Shown piece after piece: positions 14,498-23,911 of a DNA stretch of 36,614 bases. A program made the position numbers and the translations under genes. The DNA comes from Nitrospirota bacterium (GTDB taxonomy: Bacteria > Nitrospirota > Thermodesulfovibrionia > UBA6902), in the NCBI GenBank assembly GCA_016234115.1, contig JACRHD010000016.1, positions 1 through 36,614 of the forward strand, given 5' to 3'. The notes below the pieces were generated by a model. That model saw nothing but the letters and a program-made list of their open reading frames with translations, had not been told where the DNA came from and searched no databases. Each line of letters opens with the position of its first letter. Positions within the stretch are counted from its first letter, which is position 1.

Positions 14498-15670
14498 TCA
14501 GCGCCCGAGGAGTCCTTCATAAACGTTCAGCAAACGTTCTTCCATCGCGTCCCAGTTCCACATCTCGCGCACGGCCTTTCTCCCGGATTCAGACATGCGT
14601 CTCCACTCATCTTCATCTTTCAGTATGTCGATTATCCCCTGGGCGAGCGCCTCGGCGCTGGCGGGGTCAAAGACCTTCCCGCAACCCGCGGCCTTGACGT
14701 AGTTTGCGACCGGCGGCAAATCGGAGCCTAAAACCGGAACACCGCATGCCATATATTCAAACTGCTTGATCGGCACATTCTTGCGCCACTTCCTGATCGG
14801 CAGATTGGCTATCAGCCCGACCCTGGAGATCGATATGTAATTTACTACGTCCCTGTGCGGGACCCAGCCGACTACTTCTATGCCGTCTTCGACATTTCTT
14901 CTTCTTATTTCTTCATCGATCTTCAGCCTTGTATTGCCGTCCGCGCGACCGAGCAGCAATAGCAGGACCTCGGGATTCGATTTCCTGATTATTTCCATTG
15001 CCCTGATCATCAGGAAAAGCCCCTTATTCTCATTGAAGCCGCCGTTGTATATAATAGGTATCCGGTCCTTATATTTTCTCCCCAGTTCACTTACCTTCTT
15101 CTCATCTGAAACGAAGAGAGATAACCGCGGATAGTTGAATATTGTCGTTACCTTGCTTCTGACGTTGTTGAACTGGGAGGCAATGTCATTATCGGTAGTG
15201 ATGACATGGTCCGTCAATACGGCGAGCAGTTTCTGGCTGAGGCCGGCAACGACCGCCAGAAACGGACGCATCAGGCGCGGAATCTTCAGCGAGTCCAGGA
15301 TCATTTCAGGATAAACTTCGTGAACATCATAAATAATTTTCGATCTTGTCAGCAGTCGAAGCAGCGGCAGCGCGAATATCAACTCGAAATCATGAAAATG
15401 ACACACCCGGGGCTGATATTTAATCATGGTAACAATCGCCTCAGGCACAACTGAAAGTCTCGACAAAATAGAGCCTGACCGCTTCAGCGGAAAGAACTTT
15501 ATTTCTCCTTCATTACATTTATAATCAGGGGGCGCGGTCCCCTGGGCCACGACGGAGACAGAACCGTATTTTTTTAACAGGCTTATGACCTCCTTGTAAT
15601 ATATCCTGTCGTCAAGGTGGTTATGTCCCGTGCTCAGCATACAAATTTGTGTCGTGAACGCGCCCATCAA
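14498..15670 (-). CDS. Glycosyltransferase, GT4 family
   Basis: This 390-residue GT-B transferase contains RSKIIYDVHEVYPEMI in the first domain and IPIIYNGGFNENKGLFLMIRA at the start of the donor domain. VPIKQFEYMACGVPVLGSDLPP near residue 310 is the usual nucleotide-sugar loop. The DVHEVYPE motif is common in GT4 enzymes of surface polysaccharide loci. The gene overlaps the next upstream glycosyltransferase by four bases, so the two transferases are likely made together and add adjacent sugars. Specificity cannot be deduced. Confidence 0.88.
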   Translation of the reverse strand: MMGAFTTQICMLSTGHNHLDDRIYYKEVISLLKKYGSVSVVAQGTAPPDYKCNEGEIKFFPLKRSGSILSRLSVVPEAIVTMIKYQPRVCHFHDFELIFALPLLRLLTRSKIIYDVHEVYPEMILDSLKIPRLMRPFLAVVAGLSQKLLAVLTDHVITTDNDIASQFNNVRSKVTTIFNYPRLSLFVSDEKKVSELGRKYKDRIPIIYNGGFNENKGLFLMIRAMEIIRKSNPEVLLLLLGRADGNTRLKIDEEIRRRNVEDGIEVVGWVPHRDVVNYISISRVGLIANLPIRKWRKNVPIKQFEYMACGVPVLGSDLPPVANYVKAAGCGKVFDPASAEALAQGIIDILKDEDEWRRMSESGRKAVREMWNWDAMEERLLNVYEGLLGR

Positions 15671-16938
15671 TTTAATTTGCCGCTGATCATCATGTTGCCT
15701 GGCGATGGGCTTCCGGCATGCCGGAGGGAATTATAAATCCCGATCATTTCTGCGGCATTATATTGCCATGAAAACCCGGTCATGACGACCTTCCGTCCGC
15801 GCTCGCCCATTGTCCGGGCCAGATCACTGTTTGCGGCAAGACAGGCAATCGCCCCGCTTAACGAACTTATGTCCTTTGAATCGATCAGCAGCCCTGTTTC
15901 TCCATCGGCAACAGCCTCCGGAATGCCTCCCACTCTTGCGGCTATCACGGGCAGCCCGCACGCCATTGCCTCCAGCACGGCATTGGGGAGTCCTTCATAA
16001 TGAGAGGGAAGGACGAATATATCAGAGGCGCTTAACCATTTTGAAATGTCCGAATGCGGCTGGTTGCCCGGCAGATGCACCCTTTTCTCCATGCCTCCGG
16101 CGTAAATCTCTTTTTGAATGACTGATTGCCCCGGACCGCTCCCCAGGATAATCGCGTGCAGGGAGGGTCGCCGGGGGACCAGCCTCTTCAAGGCGGCCGT
16201 CAATTCAAAAACACCCTTGTTCTTCTTGAGCTCGCCGACAAAAATAATGACGACATCATTGCCGGAGATCCCCAGCTTTTCCCTGTAACGGGTCCGGGCG
16301 TCCGCATCCCTGAAAAAAAGCTCCGGATCACATCCGTTATGGATGGTCCTGATCGCCTTTTTAGGCGACCCTATCTTTTCAGCGGCCTCCTTCAGGGCGT
16401 TGCTGACACTGACGAGCTGATCAGCCGAGGATATGACTTTCCTGGAACACATCATGGTAATCCTGTCGTAGTGGGGATAAACATTGACATCGCTGCCCCG
16501 CATGCTGCACACCAGCGGTATCCCGTATTTTCTGCTGAACATAAGGGCGACATAACCCGACGATGTGACCGCATGCGCATGAATGACGTGGGGCCTGAAA
16601 TTCCTGATGATCTGATCGACATTATTCCTGATGCCGCAATAAATGCTCCAGCACAGGACCCTGCGATACCATTTCCCGGGGAGATTGACGTAACGCGGGT
16701 AATAAGTTTGTATGTCATCAATAAGATCGGAATGAGGGACATCCATGTAGCTTCGCCATTTATCGTTAAACCGCAAGAGCCCGGATGAGAGGGGGACGGG
16801 AGAGACCACCCTGACATTACACCCCGCCTCCCTGATATGCCTTGTCTGGTTATGAATGAAAATTCCCTTCTGCGGACACATCCTGTTGGGGTACATATGC
16901 GATAAAACCAGTACTCTGACTCTTTCATGTTTATTCAT
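15667..16938 (-). CDS. Glycosyltransferase, GT4 family
   Basis: This 423-residue GT-B retaining glycosyltransferase has an N-terminal VLVLSHMYPNRMCPQKGIFIHNQ opening typical of exopolysaccharide transferases, with HVIHAHAV in the acceptor domain. The donor-domain E-x7-E motif is complete in the segment beginning EGLPNAVLEAMACGLPVI. It should add a sugar to the growing lipid-linked unit. A 125-base gap containing short inverted repeats precedes it, the largest gap within the polysaccharide locus, so an internal promoter there is possible although no clear boxes are visible. No strong ribosome site precedes the ATG. Confidence 0.9.
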   Translation of the reverse strand: MNKHERVRVLVLSHMYPNRMCPQKGIFIHNQTRHIREAGCNVRVVSPVPLSSGLLRFNDKWRSYMDVPHSDLIDDIQTYYPRYVNLPGKWYRRVLCWSIYCGIRNNVDQIIRNFRPHVIHAHAVTSSGYVALMFSRKYGIPLVCSMRGSDVNVYPHYDRITMMCSRKVISSADQLVSVSNALKEAAEKIGSPKKAIRTIHNGCDPELFFRDADARTRYREKLGISGNDVVIIFVGELKKNKGVFELTAALKRLVPRRPSLHAIILGSGPGQSVIQKEIYAGGMEKRVHLPGNQPHSDISKWLSASDIFVLPSHYEGLPNAVLEAMACGLPVIAARVGGIPEAVADGETGLLIDSKDISSLSGAIACLAANSDLARTMGERGRKVVMTGFSWQYNAAEMIGIYNSLRHAGSPSPGNMMISGKLN

Positions 16939-17063
16939 GATATTACAAGAGCCGTATCTTCATGTTTTACGATCATTATTGTTTCTCCGGATTCGGAATC
17001 GAAACCGGAAAGTTCATCTCATGATTAAATCCGATGAGAAGATTTTGCATTGTATGAGTCCGG

Positions 17064-17930
17064 CTATTTCTTAAACTGTGCCAAGCAGGAGATTACATGT
17101 TTCTTGAAAAATCCGAGGTGTTTTCTCTCAATAATCGTTTTCACATAAGGGATGATATTAAAATTATATTTGGCATATACCGGCAAGTCCTCTCTGGCAA
17201 AGCCGAATTTATTTTTGAATTCATTTAGTGAAGGGCGATCCGTACTCCATGCCCCATAGGACACCTGCCTGCATTCCGGCAGCTCCCTGCAACAATCTAT
17301 AATTGAATATGTCAGGGCGTCATTCGGACATTTGTCAAGGTGGTCTGTATGACTCGCAGCGTAATTGATTATCATTGTGTCATTGATCTGAAAGACCTTC
17401 ATATAAGCAATCAACAGCCCTTTATAGAAAGACCCCCAATATTCTTTCTTCCCCTTGTCTCCGTTGAACTGCTTAATTGTCCAGGCGCTCCATTTATCGC
17501 GGTATTTCGTATAGTACTCAGGAGGTTTTCCACGTCCTGTACGAACAGCTTTGGAGATTTCTATTTCTCTGATGTCATCCAAAACAGGCCCGATATCTTC
17601 TATTTTTCTTATAAGGGTCAACTTCAATCCTTTTTTCACCTGGGCCCTCTTGGATGATGACAGACTCAAGAGTGAGTAATTTCTTAACTGCTCCTCATTC
17701 AATAACGCAATGGATTGGTATTTATTTGCATATTGTTTATCGCGGACAAGGTGGCTGTATCCAAGTATTGCCTTGTATAATTTAGGCGTTACTTTTCCCG
17801 GCTCAAGCATTTGCATTGGAACGACCGGTTTATAAAAGAACGGATCAGACTTTATCCACCAGACTCCGTCATTCAGATGAACATCATAACCGATGGTATG
17901 GACCCGCTCAATAAATTCTTCAGAAGTCAT
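17064..17930 (-). CDS. FemAB/GNAT-like protein, copy 2 of tandem pair
   Basis: This 288-residue protein is clearly homologous to the next upstream product (17946-18776). Shared motifs include MTSEE at the start, FYKPV, GYSH-V-D-YAN, PPEYY, CPNDAL and ECRQVS-G-W, ending with FKNKFGF. The second half looks like the GNAT-fold half of FemAB-type transferases, but no named family is certain. No signal peptide or membrane helix is visible, so a cytoplasmic role on precursor sugars is expected. Divergence between the copies is substantial, which suggests separate substrates rather than redundancy. The region is visibly more A/T rich than the genes around 26-33 kb. Confidence 0.6.
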   Translation of the reverse strand: MTSEEFIERVHTIGYDVHLNDGVWWIKSDPFFYKPVVPMQMLEPGKVTPKLYKAILGYSHLVRDKQYANKYQSIALLNEEQLRNYSLLSLSSSKRAQVKKGLKLTLIRKIEDIGPVLDDIREIEISKAVRTGRGKPPEYYTKYRDKWSAWTIKQFNGDKGKKEYWGSFYKGLLIAYMKVFQINDTMIINYAASHTDHLDKCPNDALTYSIIDCCRELPECRQVSYGAWSTDRPSLNEFKNKFGFAREDLPVYAKYNFNIIPYVKTIIERKHLGFFKKHVISCLAQFKK

Positions 17931-17945
17931 TATCGGATTCTCGCG

Positions 17946-18776
17946 TCATGCCTTGCTTAAGCTCATTGACGATACTTTTAAGCTCAATAATCTCTTCACA
18001 AATATTATAAAAGGACTGTATTTCGCGTATGCCGGGAAATCGACCCGTTCAAATCCGAATTGTTCTTTAAATTTATTGATTGAATACTTGGATGCGTTCC
18101 AAGGACCTGCGCTGACTTGTCTGCATTCTGAATTGTCTTTGCAATAATTCAGGACCGCATACATGAGGGCATCATTAGGACATTTGTCAAGAAAATCAGT
18201 GCGACTTTTAGTAGCGCGGAAGTGCATAGTATCATCAATTAAAACCGCATATCGGTATGCAATCAACGATCCATTATGAAATACTCCCCACCATTCTCTG
18301 TTCGGTAAACTAAACTCTTTTATCATAAATGATTTCCATTCCCCATATTTCTCAGAATAATACTCCGGCGGCCGCCCGTTATGAGAACGCGATGACATGG
18401 ATATGCATATTTTCTGAATGTCCTTGATTACGCGCTCAATGTCATCAATCCTTCTTACTTCGTTCAATGCAAGTCCCTTCCTGATCCTAGTTCTTTTATT
18501 TTTCGAGAGACCGGGAAGAGAGAATTTATTCAACGCTTCTTCATTTAAGATCATCATAGGCCGCACATCATTAGCATATTTTTGATCACTGACAAAGTGA
18601 CTATATCCAAATAAAGATTTTATCCTGATCGGTCTTGCCGCCCCGGGATTAAAACTTTCAAAAAAATTAACAGGCTTATAAAAGAGAGGGAAATTTTCCT
18701 GCCACCAGATATTATCGTGCATGTGAATTCCATATCCTGCGGAGATTTGCTGCCTTATGTATTCTTCACTTGTCAT
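17946..18776 (-). CDS. FemAB/GNAT-like protein, copy 1 of tandem pair
   Basis: This 276-residue paralogue of the following gene shares the MTSEE start, a WW pair near residue 25, FYKPV, GYSHFV-D-KYAN, the basic SKNKRTRIRKGL segment, GRPPEYY, CPNDALMYAVL and ECRQVSAGPW. The basic segment sits where FemAB-type proteins have their (S/K)-K-x-R-R-x-I-R-K-(G/A) helix, supporting the assignment to that superfamily. It follows the adenylating enzyme gene by only 17 bases, and the next copy follows by 15, so the three are one unit. One model is that the adenylating enzyme activates an acid that these proteins transfer. That is inference. Confidence 0.6.
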   Translation of the reverse strand: MTSEEYIRQQISAGYGIHMHDNIWWQENFPLFYKPVNFFESFNPGAARPIRIKSLFGYSHFVSDQKYANDVRPMMILNEEALNKFSLPGLSKNKRTRIRKGLALNEVRRIDDIERVIKDIQKICISMSSRSHNGRPPEYYSEKYGEWKSFMIKEFSLPNREWWGVFHNGSLIAYRYAVLIDDTMHFRATKSRTDFLDKCPNDALMYAVLNYCKDNSECRQVSAGPWNASKYSINKFKEQFGFERVDFPAYAKYSPFIIFVKRLLSLKVSSMSLSKA

Positions 18777-18793
18777 CGACTGGATGGTTTTTA

Positions 18794-20152
18794 TTAAAAA
18801 TAGGTAGGTAAATGAGATATAATCAACCGGGTCTTGCCCCTGGCAGTCAAGGGTATATGATCACACTCTTCGACAATCACATTGACTTTGTTCCCGATTT
18901 TTTCTTTTATTACCCGGACCATTGCCTCCGAATCCCTGGGAGAATAAAAGTTATTCTTTACAATCTTCAGCGTAATGTTATGGAAGCCGGTCTGAATAAT
19001 CTGATATTGTTCGATACCCTGCAACCTGTTAAAATTATATAAAAATGAGATCATGGGAACATGTTTTCCATCCGGGGTCTTTAAAAACTCTTGCGATCTG
19101 CCGTCCAGACTTTTCAATATGCGCAGCCCTCTTTTGCAATTACACTCTCCGGATGCCAGCGTTCCAGCATCGTCCACCTGATATCGAATGAACGGCATAG
19201 CATAATTATCCAGATCAGTCAGTATTATATTGCCGGATGTATCAACAACATCAGACCCGTTGGAATTAACGGTTTCAAGAATGACGTGCTCCTCAGTTAT
19301 GTGTTTATTGTGATATTCACACTCATATGCCATAGATCCTATTTCATTACATCCATAGTAATCATACACCGTACCCTTAAAGGAACTTTCCAAAAGGGTC
19401 CGTTGATGGCTATGGAGCATTTCGCCGTATGAAAAAATTACGGGAATTCGAAATCCGTTCATATTATATTTTTCAATCAGCCCGGCATTCCGGCATAAAC
19501 TGGAGGCGAGACCGGACAAACAGAAGGGGTCGAGTGATTTAATTTCATTTAAATATTTTGATAGCTGTTCTTTCTTGGCCAGGGCATAATAAAAATATAA
19601 TTTAATCAGTCGTGACCGCATTTTCCCCAATATACTAATCCTGTTCATGTCGTAATAAGAGAAATTAATTACGGTATCTCCGATATTGTATCCGGCCCAC
19701 GCCCAGCCTCTTAATAATGCCGCTTCCTGCCACATCATGGTATTTTTATCCCGAAACAAGGTAAGCGGTTCGCCGGTGCTGCCGCCCGTCTTGAATTTTC
19801 TTAAATTACGCCTGTTGGCCCCTTTAGAAATTATTTTGGGGAAATTGGTTCTAATTATTTCTTTTGATAGAATCGGGAAACCTTTAAGGTCGTCTATGGT
19901 GCGTATATCGTCCGGTACGATCCCCTTGCTTCTCATCATATCCTCGTAATATGGGACGTTATGATAAACATGTTTAATCAGCTTTCCCAATTTGATGTTC
20001 TGATAGTCTATTAGCCGCTCTCGTGAAGACCACTGCAACTTGTTGAGATGTTTCAATGTCCTGAGGATTTTTATCCCGTGTGTCGTCCCGTATCGCATCT
20101 GGTACACGGGATACAAAACTTCTTCGAAGAGCATATTTTTTAATTTCTTCAT
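18794..20152 (-). CDS. PaaK/CapK-type adenylate-forming enzyme
   Basis: This 452-residue member of the phenylacetate-CoA ligase-like branch of the ANL superfamily has the phosphate-binding loop KTGGSTGEPL at 121-130, a YYGCNEIG-type adenine motif in mid-protein, and LTDLDNYAMPFIRYQVDDAG as the ribose-binding aspartate region. The N-terminal part (LIKHVYHNVPYYEDMMRSKGI) is characteristic of CapK homologues in capsule loci. Such enzymes activate a carboxylic acid with ATP, for transfer to CoA or directly to an acceptor. Here the product may feed the FemAB-like pair just downstream. The substrate acid is not visible. Confidence 0.88.
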   Translation of the reverse strand: MKKLKNMLFEEVLYPVYQMRYGTTHGIKILRTLKHLNKLQWSSRERLIDYQNIKLGKLIKHVYHNVPYYEDMMRSKGIVPDDIRTIDDLKGFPILSKEIIRTNFPKIISKGANRRNLRKFKTGGSTGEPLTLFRDKNTMMWQEAALLRGWAWAGYNIGDTVINFSYYDMNRISILGKMRSRLIKLYFYYALAKKEQLSKYLNEIKSLDPFCLSGLASSLCRNAGLIEKYNMNGFRIPVIFSYGEMLHSHQRTLLESSFKGTVYDYYGCNEIGSMAYECEYHNKHITEEHVILETVNSNGSDVVDTSGNIILTDLDNYAMPFIRYQVDDAGTLASGECNCKRGLRILKSLDGRSQEFLKTPDGKHVPMISFLYNFNRLQGIEQYQIIQTGFHNITLKIVKNNFYSPRDSEAMVRVIKEKIGNKVNVIVEECDHIPLTARGKTRLIISHLPTYF

Positions 20153-20160
20153 ATTGACGC

Positions 20161-21618
20161 TTACCGGTCCTCAGAATAGCGGCGAATTCTCAACAATTCT
20201 TTATCGACAGTCCGAAATTTCGACAGCTTCGGTCGATGCATATCCTTTCCGGACAAGCTTCCCCACTTGAGCATAAGAACGGACAATGAATAATATATCC
20301 ATAAATGGCATTTCAATATAACGCTCGTACCAAGTCCTGAAGAAAGTAACGCAATATAACCCGCCTGTAAAATAATAATAAAATTAAACCAGTATTTGTC
20401 GCGGTTGAAAGAAAAGCTACGGGCCGCGCCATTCATGTTTGCAATTACGCGAAAAAATATCATCAGCAGTATAATGGTGCCGACCAGACCGATACTTGCA
20501 AATACTTTTGAAACAATATCGTGTCCGCCCAATCCTCCTAAGATCAACCCGAATTTCCCATCATCCGTGTCGAAATATTTAAAGTTATCAAACCCTATCC
20601 CTACGAGAGGGTGTTCGATCAGGGCATGGATTCCCTTGAGGAATATGAAGTATCTCAGGTCCTCCGTTAAATCCCTACTTGCCCTTGCTTCAATATTATC
20701 GATCAGGAAATTTGACAGGAGTAATGCCAGGAGAATGAATAATAATGACATCATAAGAAGCTTTTTTACATTAATTATTCTGTGTTTCAAACCTAATGCA
20801 ATATAGGTGATTGCAAAAATGACAAAGACTATAAGCCACGTACGGGACACAGATAGGCCAATTGAATAAAATGCTGCGATGAATAACACTGAGAAAAGTA
20901 ATTTAACCAGGTGACTCCGGGCATTTAAAGAGATAAAAAGTATGAACGGAATTCCGAACATCGCCGTCTTACCGAGCGAATTCGGATTACTGTAAAATCC
21001 GCCTATTCGTCTTACGCCGCCGTAAGCATTAATACTGCCGTGGGCAAAATAGTCCCCAATGGAAAAGAGGGCCACGGTTCCGATGCTCAGAGCTATTGTA
21101 GTAATAAATATTTTTAATTTTCTTTCGTTGTCTATGACATCCTGCATAATAAAAAAAGACATGAATATGTAAGTGGTTATTTCAATGCTTACAGCAAGAC
21201 TGGGCAGGGGCTTATAGGCAAAGATGGATGAAATGCACATTGAGATAATAAACAGCATGATTGTCCTGTTGCTTCTGGCCAGATGAAAGAATTCGGATTT
21301 TCCCTGCAGAAAATATCTTAAAAACCACCCTGCCGCCAAGATAGCAAAGACCAGACGGCCGCCGGAATTCACTAACGGCAATTCAACGAGATCAGCAAAC
21401 GGGGAATAAGCTACAATAAGGAGAAAGCCCCAAAAAGGATATAAAATTGTAATAACGGATAGCGCCAGAACGGATACAAGAAATATCAGGACTTGCAAAG
21501 TGAGAGTGATATCCGTAAAGAAATATTTTGTCATTAAAATTATTATCAGGGAGACTGCAATTGCAATCACGAGCGGCAATTTACCATTTGTTACTATGTC
21601 CTCAACATGTATTCTCAT
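20161..21618 (-). CDS. O-antigen ligase/polymerase-family membrane protein
   Basis: This 485-residue, highly hydrophobic protein has roughly a dozen predicted membrane helices and a large loop in the second half containing ALIEHPLVGIGFDNF. That segment is characteristic of the Wzy_C/WaaL family (O-antigen polymerase or ligase). Such proteins either join repeat units on the periplasmic side or transfer the finished chain to an acceptor. Topology alone cannot separate the two. It is the only polymerase/ligase candidate in the window. The gene lies eight bases before the adenylating enzyme gene. No flippase is visible nearby. Confidence 0.88.
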   Translation of the reverse strand: MRIHVEDIVTNGKLPLVIAIAVSLIIILMTKYFFTDITLTLQVLIFLVSVLALSVITILYPFWGFLLIVAYSPFADLVELPLVNSGGRLVFAILAAGWFLRYFLQGKSEFFHLARSNRTIMLFIISMCISSIFAYKPLPSLAVSIEITTYIFMSFFIMQDVIDNERKLKIFITTIALSIGTVALFSIGDYFAHGSINAYGGVRRIGGFYSNPNSLGKTAMFGIPFILFISLNARSHLVKLLFSVLFIAAFYSIGLSVSRTWLIVFVIFAITYIALGLKHRIINVKKLLMMSLLFILLALLLSNFLIDNIEARASRDLTEDLRYFIFLKGIHALIEHPLVGIGFDNFKYFDTDDGKFGLILGGLGGHDIVSKVFASIGLVGTIILLMIFFRVIANMNGAARSFSFNRDKYWFNFIIILQAGYIALLSSGLGTSVILKCHLWIYYSLSVLMLKWGSLSGKDMHRPKLSKFRTVDKELLRIRRYSEDR

Positions 21619-21666
21619 GGATTATTACTCTTCGTTAACCTGATAAAAGTCAGAGGGCGCGGGTCA

Positions 21667-22956
21667 TTAATCTTTATGAAAGCACTCGTCAAGAACTTCA
21701 GAATATCTTTGCGCGATTGATTTATATGAATATTTATAAATGTCTGAGTTCTCATTAAACTTGACCTGTCCGCATCTGCAGAACTCTTCGTAATATCCTA
21801 AAAGGACCCTTTTCAGGGCATCTCTGTTCTCCACAAACGTCCCGCAACCGGTCTCCTCCAGCAGGTCCTTGATAATACTGCGTTTCCCTCCAAGCGCAAT
21901 GATCGGACGTTGGGCGCCGAAGTACTCAAAAACCTTCGCCGGATAAACGTCCTGCTCCGCGCCATTACTGTCAAGGAGAAGCAATAACAAGTGCGATTCT
22001 CTTTGTTTGTCCAATGCCTCAACGCGCGGGATAAAATCATAATAATTTACAACACCACTGAGCCCATATTTCTCCGTCTTGTTCACAACCTGCTCTTCTT
22101 TCCTCGTAAAGAACCTGATTTCTATCATGTCCTTATTCACCTTTTTCTCAACAATAAGCTGTTTGACCGCGCCGAACAATACAGAAGGGTCCCTTTTCCC
22201 TCCGGCAAGAGTTCCGGTATATGTGATTGTGAACTTGTCTGCCTGCCTGACCGGGACATCAGGAAAATCATCTGCGTCGTATCCGTTCGTTATACAGGTT
22301 ATTTTTTTCATTTCATGGAGTTCTTGCATTGTATCAACAAACTCAGGGGTAGTCGTTACAATGATATCGGCGCCGTGCAGAGTTTTTAATTCCAGTTTTC
22401 TATCAAAGTACTTAATGAATTTATATTTATTATAGAACTGGTTGGTAGTCCAAGGGTCTCTTAAGTCCGCTACCCAGGGGATGTTATGCTTTTTTTTTAA
22501 TTTCCCGGCTATTAAATGAGAAGTAACAGGGGGTGATGTGCTCATGACTACGTCAACCTTTTCTCTCTCGACATATTCAGAGGCCTTTTTAAGCGCGAAC
22601 TTATACCATCCTTTTTGTCTGTCAGGGAAGTATAATATTTCTTTTAATAACTTGGTCGTTGACGATTTAACGGCAATGCCCGCAGGATCGTCGGCAGATT
22701 TCATTTTCAGATTATTATCTCTTCGCAATAAATGTCCACTGCTTATTTTAATTGCGGCTATCATATCCCTTTTGCCTGCTGCTAATATGTTGGTGCCATG
22801 TGGTCTCGCCCCGTCCCGTGTAACGGTGAGTACCACAGGTTCCCACCCAAACGACGGGATATACTTCGAAAGTTTATATGGTCTAAGTGAGCCTACCGCA
22901 GGGCTGGGGGGAAATGCATAAGCAATAATTAAGACCTTCTTCATTTGTTTAACCAT
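21667..22956 (-). CDS. Glycosyltransferase, GT4-like (WbuB/FkpM type)
   Basis: This 429-residue GT-B-like transferase opens with VLIIAYAFPPSPAVGSLR, a typical acceptor-domain motif of this subgroup. DVVMSTSPPVTSHLIA and WVADLRDPW follow in the first domain, and FTITYTGTLAGGKRDP and PAKVFEYFGAQRPIIALGG in the donor domain. The Asp-Leu-Arg-Asp-Pro-Trp motif is common in the sugar transferases of environmental EPS loci. The first Met could be replaced by the internal Met five codons later, which leads directly into the first beta strand; neither has a clear ribosome site. It likely adds one sugar at the cytoplasmic membrane face. Confidence 0.87.
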   Translation of the reverse strand: MVKQMKKVLIIAYAFPPSPAVGSLRPYKLSKYIPSFGWEPVVLTVTRDGARPHGTNILAAGKRDMIAAIKISSGHLLRRDNNLKMKSADDPAGIAVKSSTTKLLKEILYFPDRQKGWYKFALKKASEYVEREKVDVVMSTSPPVTSHLIAGKLKKKHNIPWVADLRDPWTTNQFYNKYKFIKYFDRKLELKTLHGADIIVTTTPEFVDTMQELHEMKKITCITNGYDADDFPDVPVRQADKFTITYTGTLAGGKRDPSVLFGAVKQLIVEKKVNKDMIEIRFFTRKEEQVVNKTEKYGLSGVVNYYDFIPRVEALDKQRESHLLLLLLDSNGAEQDVYPAKVFEYFGAQRPIIALGGKRSIIKDLLEETGCGTFVENRDALKRVLLGYYEEFCRCGQVKFNENSDIYKYSYKSIAQRYSEVLDECFHKD

Positions 22957-22993
22957 ACTGTTGCTTGGGTCGATTCCGGACTTCTGCCTAAAA

Positions 22994-23911
22994 TCATCTC
23001 CTGGACTGTCCCCAAATAAACAATCTCATTCTTTCTATATTGCGGAAAATCTCAATCAAAATGCTTATATAAATAATGGATAGTTTCTGTCGAATTCCAT
23101 TTACGGACTTATCAGGAAACAGATTAAAAGAGGTCCCGATTATCCGGGCAACAATAGTTTTAAAACTATGGGCAAGATTTTTTATTAATTCACTGGTTGA
23201 ATAAGCGTACTTGCCATATTTATCATGCTTCCCCCCCACAAGCCTTGCTGTTCTTCTGTATAATTGAACAATAGAATGCCGCGCCGGATGGGCAACACAA
23301 ACATCATCAGCATACACCTGTACATAGCCGCCGACATATACTCGGAGACCCCATTCATTGTCACCGCCGGATTTCATTTCGCAATTAAATAACCCTACCC
23401 TGTTAAAAACCTCTTTGTAAGTGAAAACGTTTGCAGTAGCCCCATACCTGTGTCTCTCGATATTCTCTTTCTGCCTGAAAATCATTTTGCTTTCATACAG
23501 CTCCACCGCATTCGGTTGATCTGGTTTTTGAAAAAACAGGTTTATTCTTCCGGCGATTAAGCCACAGCCCGGGATATCCTGCATCCTGGCAACGCCTTTC
23601 TCAAGCCAGTCGGCATGCGGAATACAATCGGCGTCGGTGAATGCCAATATTTCCCCCTTTGCATTGATGACGCCCCTGTTTCTGGCGGCATAAGAACTCC
23701 GGATTCCGTCTTCCCTTAACATAACAACCGGATGCCTTTCGACTACCTCGCGCGTATTGTCCGTGGAGCCGTTATCGACGATTATTATCTCGGTCCTGTC
23801 CCCCGGATATGTCTGGCTCATCAACGCGCCGATGCATTTCCCGATGCGGCCCGCATCATTATATACAGGCACTATTACCGAAACTAACGGGTGTTTTCCC
23901 GGCCCGGTCAT
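22994..23911 (-). CDS. Glycosyltransferase, GT2 family
   Basis: This 305-residue inverting GT-A transferase has VSVIVPVYNDAGRIGKC at the N-terminus, a nucleotide-binding VDNGSTDNTREVV, and the metal-binding DxD in AFTDADCIPH. A GGDNEWGLRV segment sits in the acceptor half. The C-terminus carries a hydrophobic stretch (SIIYISILIEIF) that could be a membrane contact. It would transfer a sugar to a lipid-linked acceptor. It overlaps the sulfotransferase gene by four bases and ends the tightly packed block of seven genes from 30960 downward. Confidence 0.9.
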   Translation of the reverse strand: MTGPGKHPLVSVIVPVYNDAGRIGKCIGALMSQTYPGDRTEIIIVDNGSTDNTREVVERHPVVMLREDGIRSSYAARNRGVINAKGEILAFTDADCIPHADWLEKGVARMQDIPGCGLIAGRINLFFQKPDQPNAVELYESKMIFRQKENIERHRYGATANVFTYKEVFNRVGLFNCEMKSGGDNEWGLRVYVGGYVQVYADDVCVAHPARHSIVQLYRRTARLVGGKHDKYGKYAYSTSELIKNLAHSFKTIVARIIGTSFNLFPDKSVNGIRQKLSIIYISILIEIFRNIERMRLFIWGQSRR

